NCBI GenBank assembly: GCA_030761205.1
Contig: JAULJL010000002.1
Location: forward strand, 22,733,010-22,797,009
Source of the DNA: Fremontodendron californicum
Lineage: Eukaryota; Streptophyta; Magnoliopsida; Malvales; Malvaceae
Direction of reading: 5' to 3'
DNA length: 64,000 nt
Part shown: piece after piece, positions 1 to 11,233 of the stretch
How positions within the stretch are numbered: the stretch's first letter is position 1
How the letters are laid out: each line of letters opens with the position of its first letter
Position numbers and translations under genes: made by a program
The notes under the pieces: generated by a model
The model's database searches: none
Told to the model about the DNA's origin: nothing
Seen by the model: only the letters and a program-made list of their open reading frames with translations

Positions 1-180
1 CAGGTCAGACCAATTCCAATTGGTCTGAGAGTCGGGTTAAGGGAAAAATGGGTCGGACCATCCGAGGGGTAGAACGCAGATCCTTTTCCCTTTTTTTTTC
101 TTCTTCCGATCAGGTCCGGTTGCGCAGATCCCAGGTTGCCTGGAAGGACGACAAGCGGATCCTCCCTCTATTAAATGAAA

Positions 181-459
181 CAGTGCATTTTGCACCGTTT
201 ATAAAAGGAATTTTTTTTTTTAGAAAAAACCTTCAGACCCTGTCTCTCTACAAATCTTCTCTCTCTCGATCTTCCTTTCTTCTCTCCCCAGTTCATCAGC
301 CCCACTAGAAAACCCAAAAATTGACCAGCAGCCACATGCTCTGCCGTGCCACCACCATTCATTGCCAGTGGTCAGATCCCATTTGAGCCTAAAATTCACC
401 CGAACACTCTCTTTGAGCTCTTATTCTCGATTTTGGGCTCCATTTTGTTTGAATCCTAG
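181..459 (+). promoter_or_regulatory. Antisense promoter-like module and 37-codon ORF in the B 3' LTR
   Basis: On the strand opposite to B coding, an imperfect palindrome (181-196) sits directly before TATAAAA (200-206). About 30 bases later a pyrimidine-rich leader begins (232-300). A 37-codon frame follows (346-459), ending TAG; here it begins GTG where the right LTR copy (56572-56685) begins ATG. The peptide keeps the core PFEPK, HPNTLF and LLFSILGSIL in both copies despite base substitutions. The TATA core is near-palindromic, so TATAAA also reads on the minus strand. The pyrimidine leader, however, is only on the plus side. Promoter activity is inferred. Confidence 0.4.
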
Positions 460-731
460 CCGGAAACCGTAGATCTAGGATTTTATCCATGACCTTCAAT
501 ACTTCGATCCAGCACCATCCACTGTCGAATCATCTTCAAAACTCAACCGTAGCCTCCTCTCATTCCAAACACCCTTTTCACCATTCAATTTTGCTAGATC
601 ACTCCCCCAACCCCATGAACCGAAATAAATGAAACATAAGAATTTTTTTTGCCTATTTGCTCTTAGGTTTTTTTGTTTTATGCTTGTTGAGTCTTTGTGT
701 TTTGGGATATGTGTGCTTGTGTGGTTGTTTG

Positions 732-736
732 GGGGT
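732..736. repeat. Target-site duplication of element A, left copy (GGGGT)
   Basis: GGGGT precedes the A LTR tip TGTAGACACC and is repeated at 20803-20807 right after the A 3' LTR end GCGACA. The uninterrupted B LTR has a single GGGGT at the same place (56967-56971). Confidence 0.93.
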
Positions 737-1339
737 TGTAGACACCTAATTTTGTCCGGACCCCTAAATCAGGTCGTACTCCGAGGCTTAGTCTAAGAAA
801 GCAGATAGAAAAAGTCAAACTCAAAAAAATCAACCCCGAAAAAAGTCAACCCTAAAAAAGTCAACCTACTTTCAAAATCAAGATTTGAGGTTCAATTGAA
901 AAATAGTGAAAGAATTTTTATAATCTGATGTCTACATTGAAAGATATGGAGGTCGGAAGTTGGGTTATGGAATCTCAGTAGAAAAAAAAACCCTAGTCCG
1001 AGAAATTTGGGGAAAAGTGCCTAAACGATCAAATTGGTCAGAATTGAAGGTTCCAAATGAAAGATAAGTACTGACTACGGGTAATGGAGAAGCCACTTGG
1101 AAGAAAAATTGATAGAAAAGTCAATTCGGAAGAAAATCGAGAATTAGGGTTTTTTGGTGGATTTCGGTGAAATTTGGAAGAATTACATAAATGGCCCAAT
1201 TCGGTAAATATAAAGCTCTTAATTGATGAGAAATGACTAAACAAGGATTTCCCAAGGCTCAGTTTGATGAAAATCTAAAAATCGGACTTGTTTTGAGCAA
1301 AATCGAGTTTCGAAGGCAAAAGGGCAAAATTGGAAAATA

Positions 1340-1930
1340 TGGGAAAAATAGGAAATAAACTCCAAAAAATTTGAAATTTTGAAAATATCATTCTTAAATC
1401 ATTTCGAAGAGATTGGCAAAAGAAAATATTGATTCGGATATCGTTTGCAAAATGGCCAAATACCGGGCCCACTATGTAGAAATTCAACAGGATAAATCCC
1501 GAACAAATAGCAAATGAACTCCAAAAATTATGAAAATTTTCAAATCTCATTTTTAAATTATTTGGAAGAAATTGGCGAAATAAAATATTGATTCGGAGTT
1601 CGTTTGCAAAATGGCGAAATCCCGGGTCCCCTATGCAGTAATTCGAGCAAATAAATTTTGAAAAAAATAGCAAATGATCTTTGAAAATTATGAAAACTTT
1701 CAGATCAAAATTTTAAATTATTTGGAAGATATTGGTGAAGAAAAATCTAGATTCGGAGCTCGTTTAAAAAATGGTAAAGTTCGGGTGCATAAAAGGGGTA
1801 ATTTTGGAAATAAATCCGAAATAAATAGCAAATGGACTCGAAAATTTTTGAAAACTTCCAGAATTCAATTTTTTATTATTTTCGAAGTATTGAAAAAAGA
1901 AAATTTTAATTTGGAGTCCATTTGTTATTT
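1340..1930 (+). repeat. Diverged tandem repeats of about 159 bp inside the A 5' LTR
   Basis: The phrase AAATAGCAAATGAACTCCAA, or a variant, starts units near 1347, 1506, 1666 and 1825. Each is followed by TTTTAAATTATTTGGAAGA, GATTCGGAG and CGTTTGCAAAATGG. The same array is at about 15780-16380 in the 3' LTR, so it predates insertion. Confidence 0.75.
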
Positions 1931-2099
1931 ATTTAGGTTCGAGGGGGCAAAAAGGTCATTTCACCAAAGAAACCAAAAAGGGCAAATTTGTAATTCAGGA
2001 AAATATGAAAGAAGAAGGAATTGCTGGGATTTTTCTTCCCTTGGTAGCCAGCACAGAGGAGAAGAAGGAAGCTTGAACAATTTAATTCCTTAGTCACTA

Positions 2100-2700
2100 T
2101 CAAACCACATGCTACCACTAACACCTTGTAAATGGTCCCCCCTTCATCCAATGCCTTAGGTGCCTTGTAGGAAAGTTGAATGCACCATCCAATGGCCAAG
2201 TTTAAATTCCAAGATGAAATTTTTATTTGTCTTGAAAGAACCCTCATCTAATGGCCAAGAATGGAGGAAAAAAGATGAGGACAATTCATCCAAGAGTGAG
2301 CATCTATTCGGCCAAGCAAGGGAGTGCATGGGATTGTCTCTTTTCATCCAATGGCTTAGGCCATCTACAAGGGATGAGTACATATGTTGAGGGCTGGATT
2401 TAATCTACAAGATGTCATTTTTATGTTGCCCTCATCCAATGACCAAGAATGGAGGAGCAAAACTCATCTAAGGGTATACACTCAAAGGAGCAAGCAAGGG
2501 AGTACATGGGATTGGTCCTCTTTTGCATCTAAGTGCTGAGGATATTACAAGGGTTGAGTACACATCTTTAGGGTTGCTATCAATTGGAAAGATGGCATTT
2601 TTATGTTGTCATCAAAATATCTTAATCTAAGGGCCAAGAGTAGAGGAGAAAAAGTACAAATTCCATCCAATGGTGGAGAGGCCATTCGGCCAAGACTAAA
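2100..2700 (+). repeat. Second tandem array (about 190 bp period) inside the A 5' LTR
   Basis: Units carry GATG(A/T)(A/C)ATTTTTAT, then CATCTAATGGCCAAGAATGG, then CATCCAA and AAGCAAGGGAGTGCATGGG, beginning near 2213, 2409 and 2591. The short word CATCCAATGGCC is scattered within units. The counterpart in the 3' LTR lies at about 16560-17120. Confidence 0.7.
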
Positions 2701-5700
2701 GGAGGGGGCTGATTTAATTTTTTCACATGTTTTTTGGCTAAATTCAGTAGCTAATTTGGCAAAAAATAAAAGGTTTTGAAAGAAAGAAAAAAAAAGGTTT
2801 TCAATAGAGAGCTTGAAGGTAGTCTTCTCTAACAAGCTCTAGCATAGCTTTCTTCTTGTTTTCCATGGTGTTTTCTTGATTTTCTATCATGTTTTCCTAC
2901 TAACTTTTTCATAGAAATAAAGTTTTAATGTTTACTTATGTTTTCATCTCTTTTTCTTCATTAAAATGGTGGAAAACAACTTTTTTTTACATGGTTTCAT
3001 GCTTGGCCGAAAATGGCATGTTTGCTTGCCTTGGTTTTCTTTTTCTTTCTTCCTTGCATGTTGTTGTGAAAATGATTTTTAGAAGGTTTTTAGAGTATTC
3101 TAAGGTTATGATTTTTAACAAAAGATGAAGCAAAAAAGTTGAAATGGCTACATGATCTTGGCTAGACCAAGTGACCATGGTTAGGAGAGAGGCTATGCCT
3201 ATTTTTACCTACCATGAAGCTCACCTTAATTTTTACTGTTTAGCATGGTTTATTTTCTAATTTTCGAAATGGAAAGGCTTCATGATCTTGGCAAGACCAA
3301 GTGATTATGGTTATGTGAGAGGCTATGCCCATTTTATACCAACCATGGAGCTTAACTTTCCTTGTTTTATTTACTAGTTTTGCTTGTTATTTGCTTTGCA
3401 TGTCTATTTTTAATTTTATATATGTTCTTTACATTATTTTCTATGCTATATTTGTTTCTATATTTCATTTCCATGCTTAATATGTTTTCCTTGTAGATTT
3501 GGCCTTGTGGTCTATTGGAGTTATATTGTGCATTTTTCATATTTCATGTCTTATATTATAAACATGTTTGCTTTTTTCATATTTGTGATATGGCCATTCG
3601 GATACTCCATGTTGATATGCCTTGCATGTGCATTTTCATCTTGCTTCTTGACTTGTTTGCATCTCCATGCCATGAACTTGTGTATTTTGATTTTAGTATG
3701 TCATATGCTTATGAAAATGTCATGACATTATGCATCTTGATATGATTTGTCATGTACTTGTGTCATTTACTAGATAGGATTGCATTAGAGTATCATGTAA
3801 CCACATTCGGCCTCTTCATGCATTCCTTGCCTTGTCATGCATTTGCATTTTGTTTAGGTAACATGCTTTGCATTATCATATCTTGAAATTGTGTATTAGT
3901 TGCGGTTTGTTCCAACATTAACATTGGTCTCATTGGTCATTGTATGTTCATAGTATTGCTATGCATGTTCATTACATTGTAGGTCTAGGCCATATTGGTA
4001 TTGCCACGCATATTGGGTCTTAAATCATATTGGTATTGCCATGCATTGCTATGCTACTTAGGTCTTAGGTTACATTATATTTTTCATGCATATTCATAAC
4101 ATATTAGGTCCAAGTCATATTTGCATTATCAAGCATTGCATGCATATTAAGTTAGGATAGCATTTATTGCCATGCAAACTCATGCTAGGCATTTAGGTTG
4201 TCTTGAATTGTCATGCATTTCCTTTACCATTTAGACCTTTAGACCATGCATTTCATACATTTCATTTTCCGTATGTTCATGCATTCCATGTCATTTCCAC
4301 ATTATTTTTGACTTAGGCCAATCAATGGCTCAAAGTCATGCTCTCTTGAGCATACTTGTGGAAAATTAAGGAATTGTTAAATTGATTATTCTACCTTTGT
4401 GATTTTTTTACTTTGCCAATTTTTGTCCAAGGTTTTTAAATGTTTAGCTATTGCCCTTAGGTCTTTAGGATGATCTCCAACAATTTTTACTTTGATTTTT
4501 GAATGACTTTATCAAAGGAAAAAAATTTGTTTTTTCAAAACAGTTTTTTCACCCAGTACTCGAACATCTCTAATTTTCTGGAAAGTCATCTTTAATCAAA
4601 AAATTAAGCCAATTTTTTTCATGTAGTTTTACATGTTATGAATCTCCAGTATTTTTTTTTAGATGCTTTTGAATTTTTAAAAATAGGCAAACAAATCGTG
4701 TGAAAAAAAGGACAATACAGGCAGATTTGAAATCAAAAGAGGAATAATGGTTAAATTAGGCTAAGGCATTTAGAGGGGTTAGGGTAGAAGCTTTAGCTAC
4801 TGTCTTAGGGTAGTTTCTAAGCCCTTTTAAACTTTAAAACTGATTTTATAAATCTCGGGTTAAGAGCAACCAAGTCCGGGATTTTAATCTTAGGAAATTA
4901 GAGCCATTTCAAAAGGGTTTGGTAGGGGTTTTTAATCTTTATTCAAGTTGTTCCTCAAAATTGTTTTCAAACAATCACAAAGTTTTGTCTTTTTAGAAAA
5001 TCTAATTTGACATATTTTCCTAAGGTAGACGGATATCATTTTAGATATACGGATTTCTTTAGTTAGAGGAAAAAATACATTTTCATGCATTGCATTTTCC
5101 ATGTTCATGCATTTTATTTAAATGAGTGATTTTTGCTATGATATTTTCCATATTATTATTATATTGATTTACATTTTATGATGTTACATTGTTTGCCATA
5201 TGATTTTGAATATTTCATGATATCCCATATTTTTTTATTTAGTCATTTATTTTTATCACATTATTTAGCATATACTATGTTCATGCATTTTTATTTTATT
5301 TTCATGCATATTTTATGAAAGCATTATTTTATGTTTCATGACATTTCACCATTTTCCATGCCATTTAGGTTTAATTATTTAAAATATGCCATATCATTTA
5401 AAATTGCCATGTCATTTAAATCATTTTATCTCATTTAGAATATACCATGATACTTAGGATTTTTCATTTCACCTAGAATATACTATGCCATTTAAATTAT
5501 GTCATATCATTTAGGTTGCATTATATTATCTAGACTTTGCCATGTCATTTTATTTATGTCATACATGTTCATGTTCATATTTTTAAATGTTTTGAAAAAG
5601 ATAATGATTTTCAATAAAAATAAAGATATTCCTGAGTTAAAATAATTCATGAGTTCTCTACCGGGTTTGCTGGAGAGAATATCATCAATTATCATTAATA

Positions 5701-6134
5701 AAGGAATATCTTTCTTTTAACAAAAAAAACGAGAATGATTCGAAAAGTTTTCCAAATAAATAAAAATTTCTATATTTGCCGATTTTGTTGGGGAATATAG
5801 GAAAATTTTGAATTAATAAATTCTGGATCATTTTCAATTAAAAATGGAATTATTTTTCTTAAAATTGGGAATTAACTTGAAATACTAAATTAAAAACCAA
5901 CTTTTTACCGAGACTTGAGATAACACATGATTAATAAGGTACCGTTTCATACGGGCGTTGTGGGGGTGCTAATCCTTCCCCACACGTAACTCAGTCCCGA
6001 ACCCGATTCTTCGATTTTCTCTGGTTTATAACGCAGACTTGAAATTGGTTTTAAAAATGTTTAAATTAATTTTAAAATGTTTTATAAAACCGGTTTTAAT
6101 AGGTGGCTGATCACACCTAGCTAAAAAAGATTGG

Positions 6135-6144
6135 TGGCAACTCC
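6135..6144 (+). other. PBS-like decamer inside the A 5' LTR
   Basis: TGGCAACTCC lies about 245 bases before the LTR end. It is TGGCGACTCC at 20549-20558 in the 3' LTR. The word equals the first ten bases of a tRNA-Arg-type primer site and recurs in the C and B LTRs; see the finding on internal PBS-like sites. Confidence 0.6.
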
Positions 6145-6380
6145 ATGTCTTTTTACGAGGCCGTTTTCATACCCTCTACCTTTTATTTCAATCTAGAGGA
6201 ATTAAGTCATCTTTTGCTCTGCTTCTGATTCCCTTACTCGAACGGGTTCCCGCGATCGAGATCACGTATCAACACATTCGTTTTTCTAGAGGAATTAAGT
6301 CGACTTTTCCTCTTTTTTTAATGTCACGCTTAACGAATAATAAAGTCTTACGGTGAGACTTGTTATGTTATTTTTTAGGT

Positions 6381-6399
6381 TGATAACTCCACTGGGGAC
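6381..6399 (+). other. Primer binding site of A (decayed, tRNA-Arg type)
   Basis: TGATAACTCCACTGGGGAC matches the TGGCGACTCC(A/G)CTGGGGA pattern complementary to the 3' end of plant tRNA-Arg, apart from changes at positions 3-5. Compared with the 3' LTR end and with the intact C junction, about 12 bases spanning the LTR tip and the PBS start have been lost or altered. Confidence 0.7.
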
Positions 6400-7600
6400 T
6401 TTTTAGAGAGTCAGGCCTAGAATTAGTCGTTTGTTGTCAAAGTCTCGGTTTTGTTTGTTTAATTGGTATTTAATTTTAATTCCCATATTTTTTTAAAATA
6501 AAGGAGAATTTTGGAAATAATAGAATGTTTTAAATATATTCATATTCATTCACATGCATTTTATTATTGTTTTCTAGTTATTTAATGTTGTATATTATAA
6601 TTGCTTGTTGGTTAATCCATTACACTATTCTTGATCTGTGTTTTAATAAATTGTTGGGGTATTTAGGATGAGTGGTGTGGAATAGGTGGTGAAAGGTTTG
6701 TTTTTCCTCCGCATACACTATATTTGCATTTGCATAACATGAACTCTCTACCCGGGTTCCGTCCTTTTAAGTGGGAGTAAAGTAACTATGCCTTCGTGAT
6801 GATCCTCCGTATGGGCTAGTGAAACATTTCCGGAGTATAAAGTACCTAATGCCTTCGTGATGATCCTCAGTATGGGCTTAGGAAAATATACTCTAATGAA
6901 TTGAACCCGCTTTTATCGGGGTGCCTTACTAGCCTTCACCGGCGACAGTGAGGAACAATTTGGGGCCTTTAGAACCAATTCACCCTCATATAGTAAACCT
7001 AGGCGAAGCCATGCCAAATTTTCATTAGATACACCAAAGATAGGAACACATGGAGGGACATTTTTAAACCTTTTGTTACTTATTTTACACTCTGAATAAG
7101 GGTTGTAGTTCGGGCAATGATGTACATACATCGCCCTTAATAAGTTTAATATCCTGCTTCGAAGACATCGTGATGCCTAGATGAGTCAATAATATTGTGG
7201 CAAGTGTTCACTAGTTTTCTTTAAAATTGAAAATATCAAAACATTATTTTTCAAACATTTTTGCGTTTTGCATTTTTCATGCATGTATGAGTAGAGCATG
7301 TACATTCATGGTTGTATCTTTGATCTCATTCTTTGTAATAAACGGTTAGTAATAATAATCTCATTTGATGATTTCATAAACAGTCGTTGGTTGAATAAGA
7401 ATTAAGAACCGTTAGTGTTACATGAACATTTGCATATTATACCATATTAGGATCCACTATCTCGAAATTCTTTTGAAAATAATATGTGTGGTTTTTCATA
7501 GAGAAAGCATGTTTCAAAAAATTGTAGATTAAATGTGGAGGCAAATCTTGCATAATGAGATTTTTGAATAATCAAACTTTGGTCCCACCATTTTTGTGTA
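6400..7600 (+). other. Element A 5' leader with a conserved block and a duplicated motif (no gene)
   Basis: Non-coding. Bases 6640-7190 align with C (about 38215-38775) and, on the minus strand, with B (about 33690-34010). A motif starting ATGCCTTCGTGATGATCCTC occurs twice, at 6788 and 6849. It is followed by GGGGTGCCTTACTAGCCTTC (about 6919) and CCTAGGCGAAGCCATGCC (about 7000). Conservation across three LTR families suggests an RNA-level function such as packaging, dimerisation or reverse-transcription control. That role is inferred. From 7190 to 7600 I see nothing recognisable. Confidence 0.7.
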
Positions 7601-7870
7601 GCCATTGATTTCTTGTATATACCATGGTGCTAATTCATTTATTCTTTGCATGTATCATTTTGACATCATGTTACAGTCATAAGCATGTATGCTCATTCAT
7701 TGTAGAATACAGTCATAGTTAGAAAAATTTCTTTGTATATATCCATGCAGTAATCTGCTTATTCTTTACATGCATCATGTTGGCATCAGGTTGCACACAT
7801 GGCATACATAGTCATCATAATTTCTTTGAACGCTTCATGCATTAATCATTAGTATATTCATGCATATAGG
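7600..7870 (+). repeat. Degenerate repeats upstream of gag block 1
   Basis: Two imperfect units contain TTCTTTGCATGTATCAT or TTCTTTACATGCATCAT, then a GACATCATGTT or GGCATCAGGTT word, then CATA(C/G)(A/T)(A/C)AGTCAT. The same unit type recurs at 9130-9610, just before gag block 2. Confidence 0.55.
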
Positions 7871-7929
7871 AATAGAGCGTGTACATTCATAATTGTATTC
7901 TTAAATCTCATGACATTTTCATTTGCATG

Positions 7930-8876
7930 AAAGGGGTTCGAGATATGAGGAAAGAATTAAAGGAACAAATGGGTGCTTTGGAACGAAATCAAGAGGAGTT
8001 TGGATATGAACTCCAGGAGTTGAAGGAACAACTTGTCAAATTTATGAAAATGTTTGAGGATATGGGTAAGAGTAAAGGGGAATTTTTTTAGGGTTCTTCA
8101 TTACTTTTGGATCAACCAAAACTTTTAAGTCCAGAACATACAATCCTTGCTAGATCCTGCGCTCGCCACTATTTCAAAAGGTGCAACCCTGATGAAATTA
8201 TGGACAAAATCATGAAAATGATTAAACCAGAGAGCTTGATACCAAAGACAGAAATCGCCGATCTTGTACCATACCTGCAAACTGCTCTAAGTCCAAACCA
8301 GTATCCCTACCTTGCTATGGCTCAATTGTCCACTGGGATGATCACTAGGGATCCCTGAATCCTACTACATCACCACTAACTGGCAGTTTGTACTGTTTCC
8401 CTCATCAATCACCTTATCAAGCATCCAGGATAGGAACCTCGAGCTATATACAACCTCCAAGGGTCCCGTGTCCAAATCCATACCCTTGCCTTGTTATTCC
8501 ACCATCTCCCCATGCAAATACTCCGATGCAAGCCTTAGCGTCACCATCAAGTGCCCCAACTCCTAGGCCCTGTGTGACTAAGAAACAACCACGGGATAAA
8601 ACCCAAAGGCATTTTGATCCTATTCCAATCAGCTATCAAGAACTTTTCCCAATCTTGGTCAGAAATCACCTAGTTGCCTATGTGCCGTTGAAACCCTTGT
8701 CACCACCATACCCCAAGTGGTATAACCTGAATGAAAGATGTGATTATCACTGTGGAACTGTTAGGCATAGCATTGAGCACTGCAATGCACTCAAGAACAA
8801 AGTACAGTTTCTTATAGATGCCAAGTGGTTGGATCCAACGATGCTGATTGATAGAGGACTAGGAAAGGGTAATTAG
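7930..8876 (+). pseudogene. Gag-related block 1 of element A (central core missing)
   Basis: The block starts with a charged coiled-coil segment (ELKEQMGALERNQEEFGYEL, then LKEQLVKFMKMF and GKSKGE), the same type that opens Tat gag. After stops and shifts, the frame 8388-8876 gives a proline-rich stretch, then FDPIPISYQELFPILV and PPYPKWYNLNERCDYHCG, and a zinc-knuckle-like pattern CDYHCGTVRHSIEHC. These match the C-terminal half of the gag proteins of A block 2, B and C. The central retrotransposon gag core (IPPKFKVP...STHITMF...IRWY) is absent, so this is a second, internally deleted gag upstream of a more complete one. The middle frame (8107-8358) is unrecognised. It cannot be translated as one protein. 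Confidence 0.7.
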
Positions 8877-9734
8877 GATTGGGAGATTTACGATAATGAT
8901 GTGGAAGGACTTCGATCTTATAGGATGTAGTAGGATTTCACTTTTTCAGTAGCCGGCTCTTATAGACTTAGAATGCTAGGAAGAATAAGGTGCTTGTAAA
9001 GACAGTTTTAACCACTGCTCATGATTTTGTAAACATGGTTTATACCATTGTGAATGTTGATTTGGGAATGAATTGGTTGTGCTTCAATTTATGAGATGTT
9101 GATGATTAAGCTCCTCCGATTCTTATTTCCTCCATGATATCTTCCCCTTTGCATTTTACATCTGATCAATTATTTGTCATACCATACACTCATACATGCA
9201 TCTTGGTAGCATCAGGTGGTATTCATGACAAACATAGTCAGCATGATTTTATTATATGTTCATGCACTAATTTCCTTATTACATACGTCATGTTTGCATT
9301 AGATCGCATTCATAACACACATGGTCAGAATGAGTTTCTTTGTATATACTCTGTGTCAATCATTCATTGTTTACATGCATAATGATTGACATCATATTGC
9401 ACTCATAATGTATACGATCATTCATTGAGAAATACGCTGAAATATAAATGGTCATTCTTTGCATATATCCATGCATTGATTTGATTATTCTTTGCTTGCA
9501 GCATGCTGGTATCATGATTGCATTTATAGTCAGTATGTTTCCACCATATATGTACATACATCATATTGTTTAGGCTTCACATGCATCAAATTACATTCAT
9601 AACTCCTTCATCATGACATGCACTGGGGGGAATAAAACAGAAGTTGGCTTGGCTTTAAAAGTCTTTGAAAGAATTTCCATTTCAAATCAGAGGTATAAGA
9701 AGTACTGAGTACCCTTTTAATACAGGCTAGTGCT
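8877..9734 (+). other. Spacer between the gag blocks of A, with a degenerate repeat array
   Basis: No gene is seen. From about 9130 to 9610 there are diverged units of roughly 110-120 bp with words such as CATGCATCTTGGTAGCATCA, CACACATGGTCAGAATGA and TTTCTTTG(T/C)ATATATCCATGC. They resemble the repeats at 7600-7870. The block ends at TACAGGCTAGTGCTATGGAG, where gag block 2 begins. Confidence 0.6.
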
Positions 9735-11233
9735 ATGGAGAATGAACAAGTTGCCCGAATGGAAAAAATGGAAAGGGTACAGGAAGAATTGCGAGAACAG
9801 CTGGCAAAGTCTCAAGCAGAATCTAAGGATCAGATGACTAAATTGATGGAGTTGATGTCCGTCGTAATCAAGGGAAAAGGATATACTGAAAACTTTGTCG
9901 CCAGAGAAGGGTTAGAGGCACAAAAGGGTCAGAATGAGGTCATAATGATGGATGGCCAGAACATAGTTAACCCCAGCAACACTCTGAACTTAGACGACCC
10001 AGTTGAACGGGAAAAGTTGAAAATGCTTGAGTGAAATATGGCTGAGTTGACAGATTCTTGAGGGAAATATCAGTTGTTAGATGAAAGGCTCCAAGAAGTA
10101 GAAAATACAGAAGTATTCGGGAGTATGGATACGAAAGAATGATGCTTGGTCCTCAATTTAGTCATTCCTCCTAAATTCAAGGTCCCTGACTTTGTGAAAT
10201 ATGACGAGACGACCGATCCATCAACCCACATCACCATGTTCTGCCGAAAGATGGCAAGTCACATAGATAATGATAAGCTTTTGATTCACTGCTTTCAAGA
10301 TAGCCTCAGCGGGTCCGCAATTAGGTGGTATAGTCAGTTGAGCAAGGATCTTAATCGCTTTTGGAATGATTTGGCCAGGGCTTTTCTAAACCAGAACAAG
10401 CATGTGACCGACATGACACCTGACTGTCTCACCATGCAAAATATGGAGAAAAAGGTTACTGAGAGCTTCAAAAAGTATGCTCAGAGGTGGGGGAACATGG
10501 CCACCCAAGTACAACCGCCCTTAACTCAGAAAGAAACCATTGTCCTTTTTGTGAATACACTACAGGCCCCATACTACGATAGACTTGTTGGCAACACCAC
10601 GAAGAATTTTTCGGATATGGTAATCTCTGGGGAAATGATCGAAAATGCTATCAAGGCTGGGGAACTCGAAGAAGGTAAAGCATTTAATGCAGAGAGAAAT
10701 AGAACGCCCAACAAAAAAAAGAGGAAGATGTCCAAGCTGTAGGAGACTTTGCCCCGTATATTCTGGTTACTTCATACCAACCATCATGTCCTTCTACAAA
10801 CTATGTATCCCAAGGTTCATACTTATACCCGATGGCCTCTCAGAATCCAGTAAATTTTCAACCTTTTGTCAGCCAGAGGAAACCGAAGAATATTCGAAAA
10901 AGACATTAGTTTGAGCCACTCCCCATGTCTTACTCTAAACTATTGCCCCAACTGGTCGAAGATCAACTTCTCACTAAAATTCCAGTGGAGCCTATCCAAC
11001 CCCCATATCTGAGTTGGTATGACGAAAATGCACATTGTGATTATCATTCTGGGATTCGAGGACATTCCATGAAAAATTGCCTATGTCTGAAATGGAAGGT
11101 TCAAGCACTCATCAATAAAGGATAGTTAGATATGGGGAAGAAACAAAGGTCAGACGGTGTGGAGAATCTACTGAATGGGAATGTTGAGACCATTGTGGAT
11201 GCCATAATAGGGGAAGAAGATGGAAAGGTTTAA
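9735..11233 (+). pseudogene. gag: Gag block 2 of element A (coiled coil, gag core, zinc knuckle), broken
   Basis: The start MENEQ(V)A is the same N-terminus as in B (MENEQAT) and C (MESEQAA). Residues 1-100 form a Glu/Gln/Lys-rich coiled coil ending KGKGY. The core frame 10146-10742 has LVIPPKFKVPDF, STHITMFCRKMASH, LLIHCFQDSLSGSA, IRWYSQL and MVISGEMIENAI, the typical retrotransposon gag capsid region. The tail (10925-11125 and on to the TAA at 11231-11233) has PPYLSWYDENAHCDYHSG and GHSMKNC, a zinc-knuckle-like motif. Gag would form the particle and bind RNA. Stops near 10031, 10061 and 10139, a frame change near 10740 and a TAG at 11123 break it. It is followed by non-coding DNA, not by pol. 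Confidence 0.88.

Larger units (their letters stand above)
1..736 (-). repeat. Element B 3' LTR, first segment (interrupted by A)
   Basis: This segment matches 56257-56971 along its length, including the phrase GCACCGTTTATAAAA, the CT-rich stretch and the final TGTGGTTGTTTGGGG. It continues after element A at 20808. The left copy shows many C-to-T and G-to-A differences from the right copy (near base 10-35, for example, CpG-containing bases in the right copy appear as TG or CA here), as expected from decay of methylated cytosines. The segment is cut by the window edge. It contains the antisense promoter-like module described at 181-459. Confidence 0.88.
737..6380 (+). repeat. Element A 5' LTR (about 5.64 kb)
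   Basis: It pairs with 15134-20802 from TGTAGACACC to the shared phrase TTATTTTTTAGGTTG. Contents in order: runs of AAGTCAACC units (about 805-870); diverged tandem units of about 159 bp (1340-1930); a second tandem set of about 190 bp (2100-2700); AT-rich DNA with dispersed CATGCAT and ATTTAGG motifs (3780-5560); and a conserved U5-like end (5620-6380) shared with C and B, including GGGCGTTGTGGGGGTGCTAA near 5954. The phrase TCTAGAGGAATTAAGTC occurs twice near the end (about 6192 and 6284). The expected terminal GCGACA is missing at this copy. Open frames here occur on both strands in both LTR copies and look fortuitous. Confidence 0.9.

Noticed and set aside
2160..2390. Overlapping frames on both strands, repeated at 16595-16829
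   Set aside because: Inside the tandem array of the A LTRs. Open on both strands at once, which is a sign of composition rather than coding.
3507..3745. Cys/Phe-rich frames resembling membrane segments, repeated at 17931-18161
   Set aside because: AT-rich LTR sequence with CATGCAT-type words gives hydrophobic codons by chance. The pair exists only because the LTRs are copies.
6135..6399. Taking 6135 as the true A PBS (making the 5' LTR shorter)
   Set aside because: The 3' LTR continues about 245 bases past the matching word to GCGACA and the GGGGT duplication, so the inner word is inside the LTR.
7600..9610. CRISPR-like regular repeats
   Set aside because: The repeats are long, diverged and irregular, in plant retroelement DNA; no array geometry.
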